Positions 62,581 through 64,000 of a DNA stretch of 64,000 bases are shown piece by piece. Every line of letters begins with the position of its first letter. Position 1 is the stretch's first letter. The position numbers and the translations under genes are program-made. This DNA is from Adhaeribacter aquaticus DSM 16391. Lineage in GTDB: Bacteria > Bacteroidota > Bacteroidia > Cytophagales > Hymenobacteraceae. The notes beneath the pieces were generated by a model that had not been told where the DNA came from, did not search any database, and saw only the letters and a program-made list of their open reading frames with translations. The stretch spans positions 2,816,895 to 2,880,894 of the forward strand of contig NZ_KI421517.1 in the NCBI RefSeq assembly GCF_000473365.1, written 5' to 3'.

Positions 62581-63907
62581 TGTTTCTAAGGTTTTGCGTA
62601 GTTGGGTTTTAGTTGCTTTTTGGATTTTTATTTCCGTTTCAGCTTTCGGGCAGGCGCAGAATGCTACGCTCGAAAAAGCAAAACTGGATATTTGGCAGGA
62701 GGCGGCTTCGTTTGTTTACCGGGATGCTGAAATGCCGGAGCCCGAAAGTATTTCCATGGCTAATAATATGGATGAATTTGTGAAAGCTATTCAGAAAGAA
62801 GATGCCAAAACACACATTTTTTCTAAAGTTTATAAGCCCATAGAAGAAACGGGTACCTACCGCAAAGGGAAAGACCTAAAGTCGCAACTGGATTTACTGG
62901 TAAAATCTATTAACAGCAAACTGCGGGAAAACACCCAACGCATGCAGGATTTTAACCGCCGGCAGAAGCTGAACGATTTAATAAAGCAACTGCAGGAAAT
63001 TTCGTCCGATTATACCGCTCCTACCCCTTCTCCTACGGCAGTGGCACCTACCGGACTAATAGATTCGGCTGGTGGAAATATTGGGACCTCCGTAAATACA
63101 CGCAACCCTGGAGATACTACCGAAGAAGAATATGCAGAGAATCAATTAAGTTCTATCGCTAAAAGAAATAATAAAACCTCAAATAATAATTGGATGAGCA
63201 ACGCAGCCATTTTTTTAGCCCTAATTAGTTTAGGTTTAATTTACTTCCTGTACAAAGCAATTACCAACCTGAACAAGCGGATGGATCAGCGAAAAAAGGA
63301 CGTTGATTCACTTGAGTTGCAAATAAGAAATCTGGGTAAAGCTAAAACCGGGGATTTTTCAAGTGGATTAACAAAAGCTGAGATAGAGAGCTTAATACAG
63401 CAAACTGTAGCTCGGGAATTAGCTAAAATACAAGTAGCTGAACCAGTAGCGGCTCCTAAACCCAACCGGGAACGTTTTGATCTGGAAAAAGCAAGCCCCG
63501 CGCCGGTAGCAAAACCAGAACTGGAAGTAGCTGCTCCTGCCCCTGCTGAAGCACCGGTTACGCCACCACCAGCGCCTCAACCTGAAAAGCCGCAGAGCTA
63601 TTTTGCCCGGGTTCCCGTAAATGGCGGATTTCATGAGCAGGATTTAAATCCTACCCAGCAGCACGATAGCATTTACGAAATCAGGATAAGTAAGAAAGAC
63701 CCAACTAAAGCGGCCTTTCGAATTGTAACCAGTCCTAATGTACACCGGGCAGCTATAGAAAGTGCTTATCTGTCCTTAAAAGATGCTTGTAATTATCAGT
63801 TAAACAATCCGCAAGCTTCCCGTATAGTAACTGATGAGCCAGGTTTGCTTTCTAATATTAATGGCTTCTGGAAAATTGATCGTAAGGCACAAGTACATTT
63901 TGAATAA
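62546..63907 (+). CDS. Membrane-anchored coiled-coil protein of the cluster
   Basis: The 453-residue protein overlaps the ATPase gene by 35 bases. A second ATG at 62558 is also a possible start. It has an N-terminal signal sequence or helix (about 16-36, ending FGQAQ), a helical region 40-155, a proline- and threonine-rich linker, a membrane helix at about 218-237, a coiled coil near 240-265, and an alanine/proline-rich segment near 305-350. The last 100 residues (YEIRISKKDPTKAAFRIVTS) look globular and begin after the low-complexity part. It may link periplasm to the cytoplasmic NTPases. No known family. Confidence 0.78.
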   Translation: MSGIMQAKVPFSVSKVLRSWVLVAFWIFISVSAFGQAQNATLEKAKLDIWQEAASFVYRDAEMPEPESISMANNMDEFVKAIQKEDAKTHIFSKVYKPIEETGTYRKGKDLKSQLDLLVKSINSKLRENTQRMQDFNRRQKLNDLIKQLQEISSDYTAPTPSPTAVAPTGLIDSAGGNIGTSVNTRNPGDTTEEEYAENQLSSIAKRNNKTSNNNWMSNAAIFLALISLGLIYFLYKAITNLNKRMDQRKKDVDSLELQIRNLGKAKTGDFSSGLTKAEIESLIQQTVARELAKIQVAEPVAAPKPNRERFDLEKASPAPVAKPELEVAAPAPAEAPVTPPPAPQPEKPQSYFARVPVNGGFHEQDLNPTQQHDSIYEIRISKKDPTKAAFRIVTSPNVHRAAIESAYLSLKDACNYQLNNPQASRIVTDEPGLLSNINGFWKIDRKAQVHFE

Positions 63908-64000
63908 ATAAGAGCACCAGACTTCAAACCAGACAATTATTTCTTAAATCAAAGGTCTTGATAAAGTATCTAAGAGAGCGGTTAGCATAATAAGTATGGT

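Noticed and set aside
1-64000. CRISPR arrays, tRNA and rRNA genes, insertion sequences, prophage
   Set aside because: No regularly spaced repeats, cloverleaf-like segments, transposase or phage genes were noticed in reading; a dedicated scan was not possible.

Overview
The window looks like chromosomal DNA of a Bacteroidota bacterium, most likely of the Cytophagales (Hymenobacteraceae-like). Support comes from AT-rich intergenic DNA, -7 boxes of the TAnnTTTG type, tandem FtsX/MacB-like permeases, FucP-type sugar MFS, DUF2911, LytS/LytTR pairs, many signal-peptide lipoproteins and TolC-family exporters. I see no rRNA, tRNA, CRISPR array, insertion sequence or prophage. The genus cannot be fixed from the sequence alone.

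Layout. 1-6.5 kb: three tandem FtsX-like ABC permeases; the first is cut by the window edge and the third carries an in-frame stop. 6.7-10.1 kb: a minus-strand set (DUF6671-like zinc-ribbon protein, a beta-carbonic-anhydrase-like protein, an SbtA-type bicarbonate permease) divergent from a LysR regulator, probably an inorganic-carbon module. 10.4-15.7 kb: a TetR - ABC - HlyD - TolC export operon whose ABC subunit has a degenerate nucleotide-binding domain, closed by an 18-bp terminator stem. 15.8-24.4 kb: outer-membrane barrel protein, lone TolC, RtcB RNA ligase, DUF2911, GIN-domain lipoprotein, LytS/LytTR two-component pair. 24.5-29.8 kb: gluconate/hexose block (GntP permease, FGGY kinase, FucP-type transporter, SDR). 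30-37 kb: M48 protease, two Gfo/Idh/MocA oxidoreductases, RlmH, APC permease. 37.0-38.5 kb is nearly empty. 38.5-50.2 kb: metallophosphoesterase, glycosyltransferase, GH1 glucosidase, lipoproteins, a second HEIGH protease, a zinc phospholipase C-like protein, a thioredoxin-reductase-like enzyme, DNA polymerase I. 50.5-53.9 kb: small proteins, two of them paralogous, then a LemA/TPM/TPM operon read leftward. 54.1-55.1 kb: sugar nucleotidyltransferase, followed by a decayed gene.

The most unusual region is 55.6-63.9 kb: five same-strand genes encoding a vWA-like lipoprotein, a small membrane protein, a tubulin/FtsZ-like GTPase, a 1156-residue protein with an Hsp70/actin-type ATPase domain behind about 590 residues of unknown sequence, and a membrane-anchored coiled-coil protein overlapping it by 35 bases. 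I infer a multicomponent envelope-linked machine that couples a tubulin-like and an actin/Hsp70-like NTPase. It may continue beyond the right edge.

Most operons end in clear palindromic terminators, several of them shared by convergent genes.
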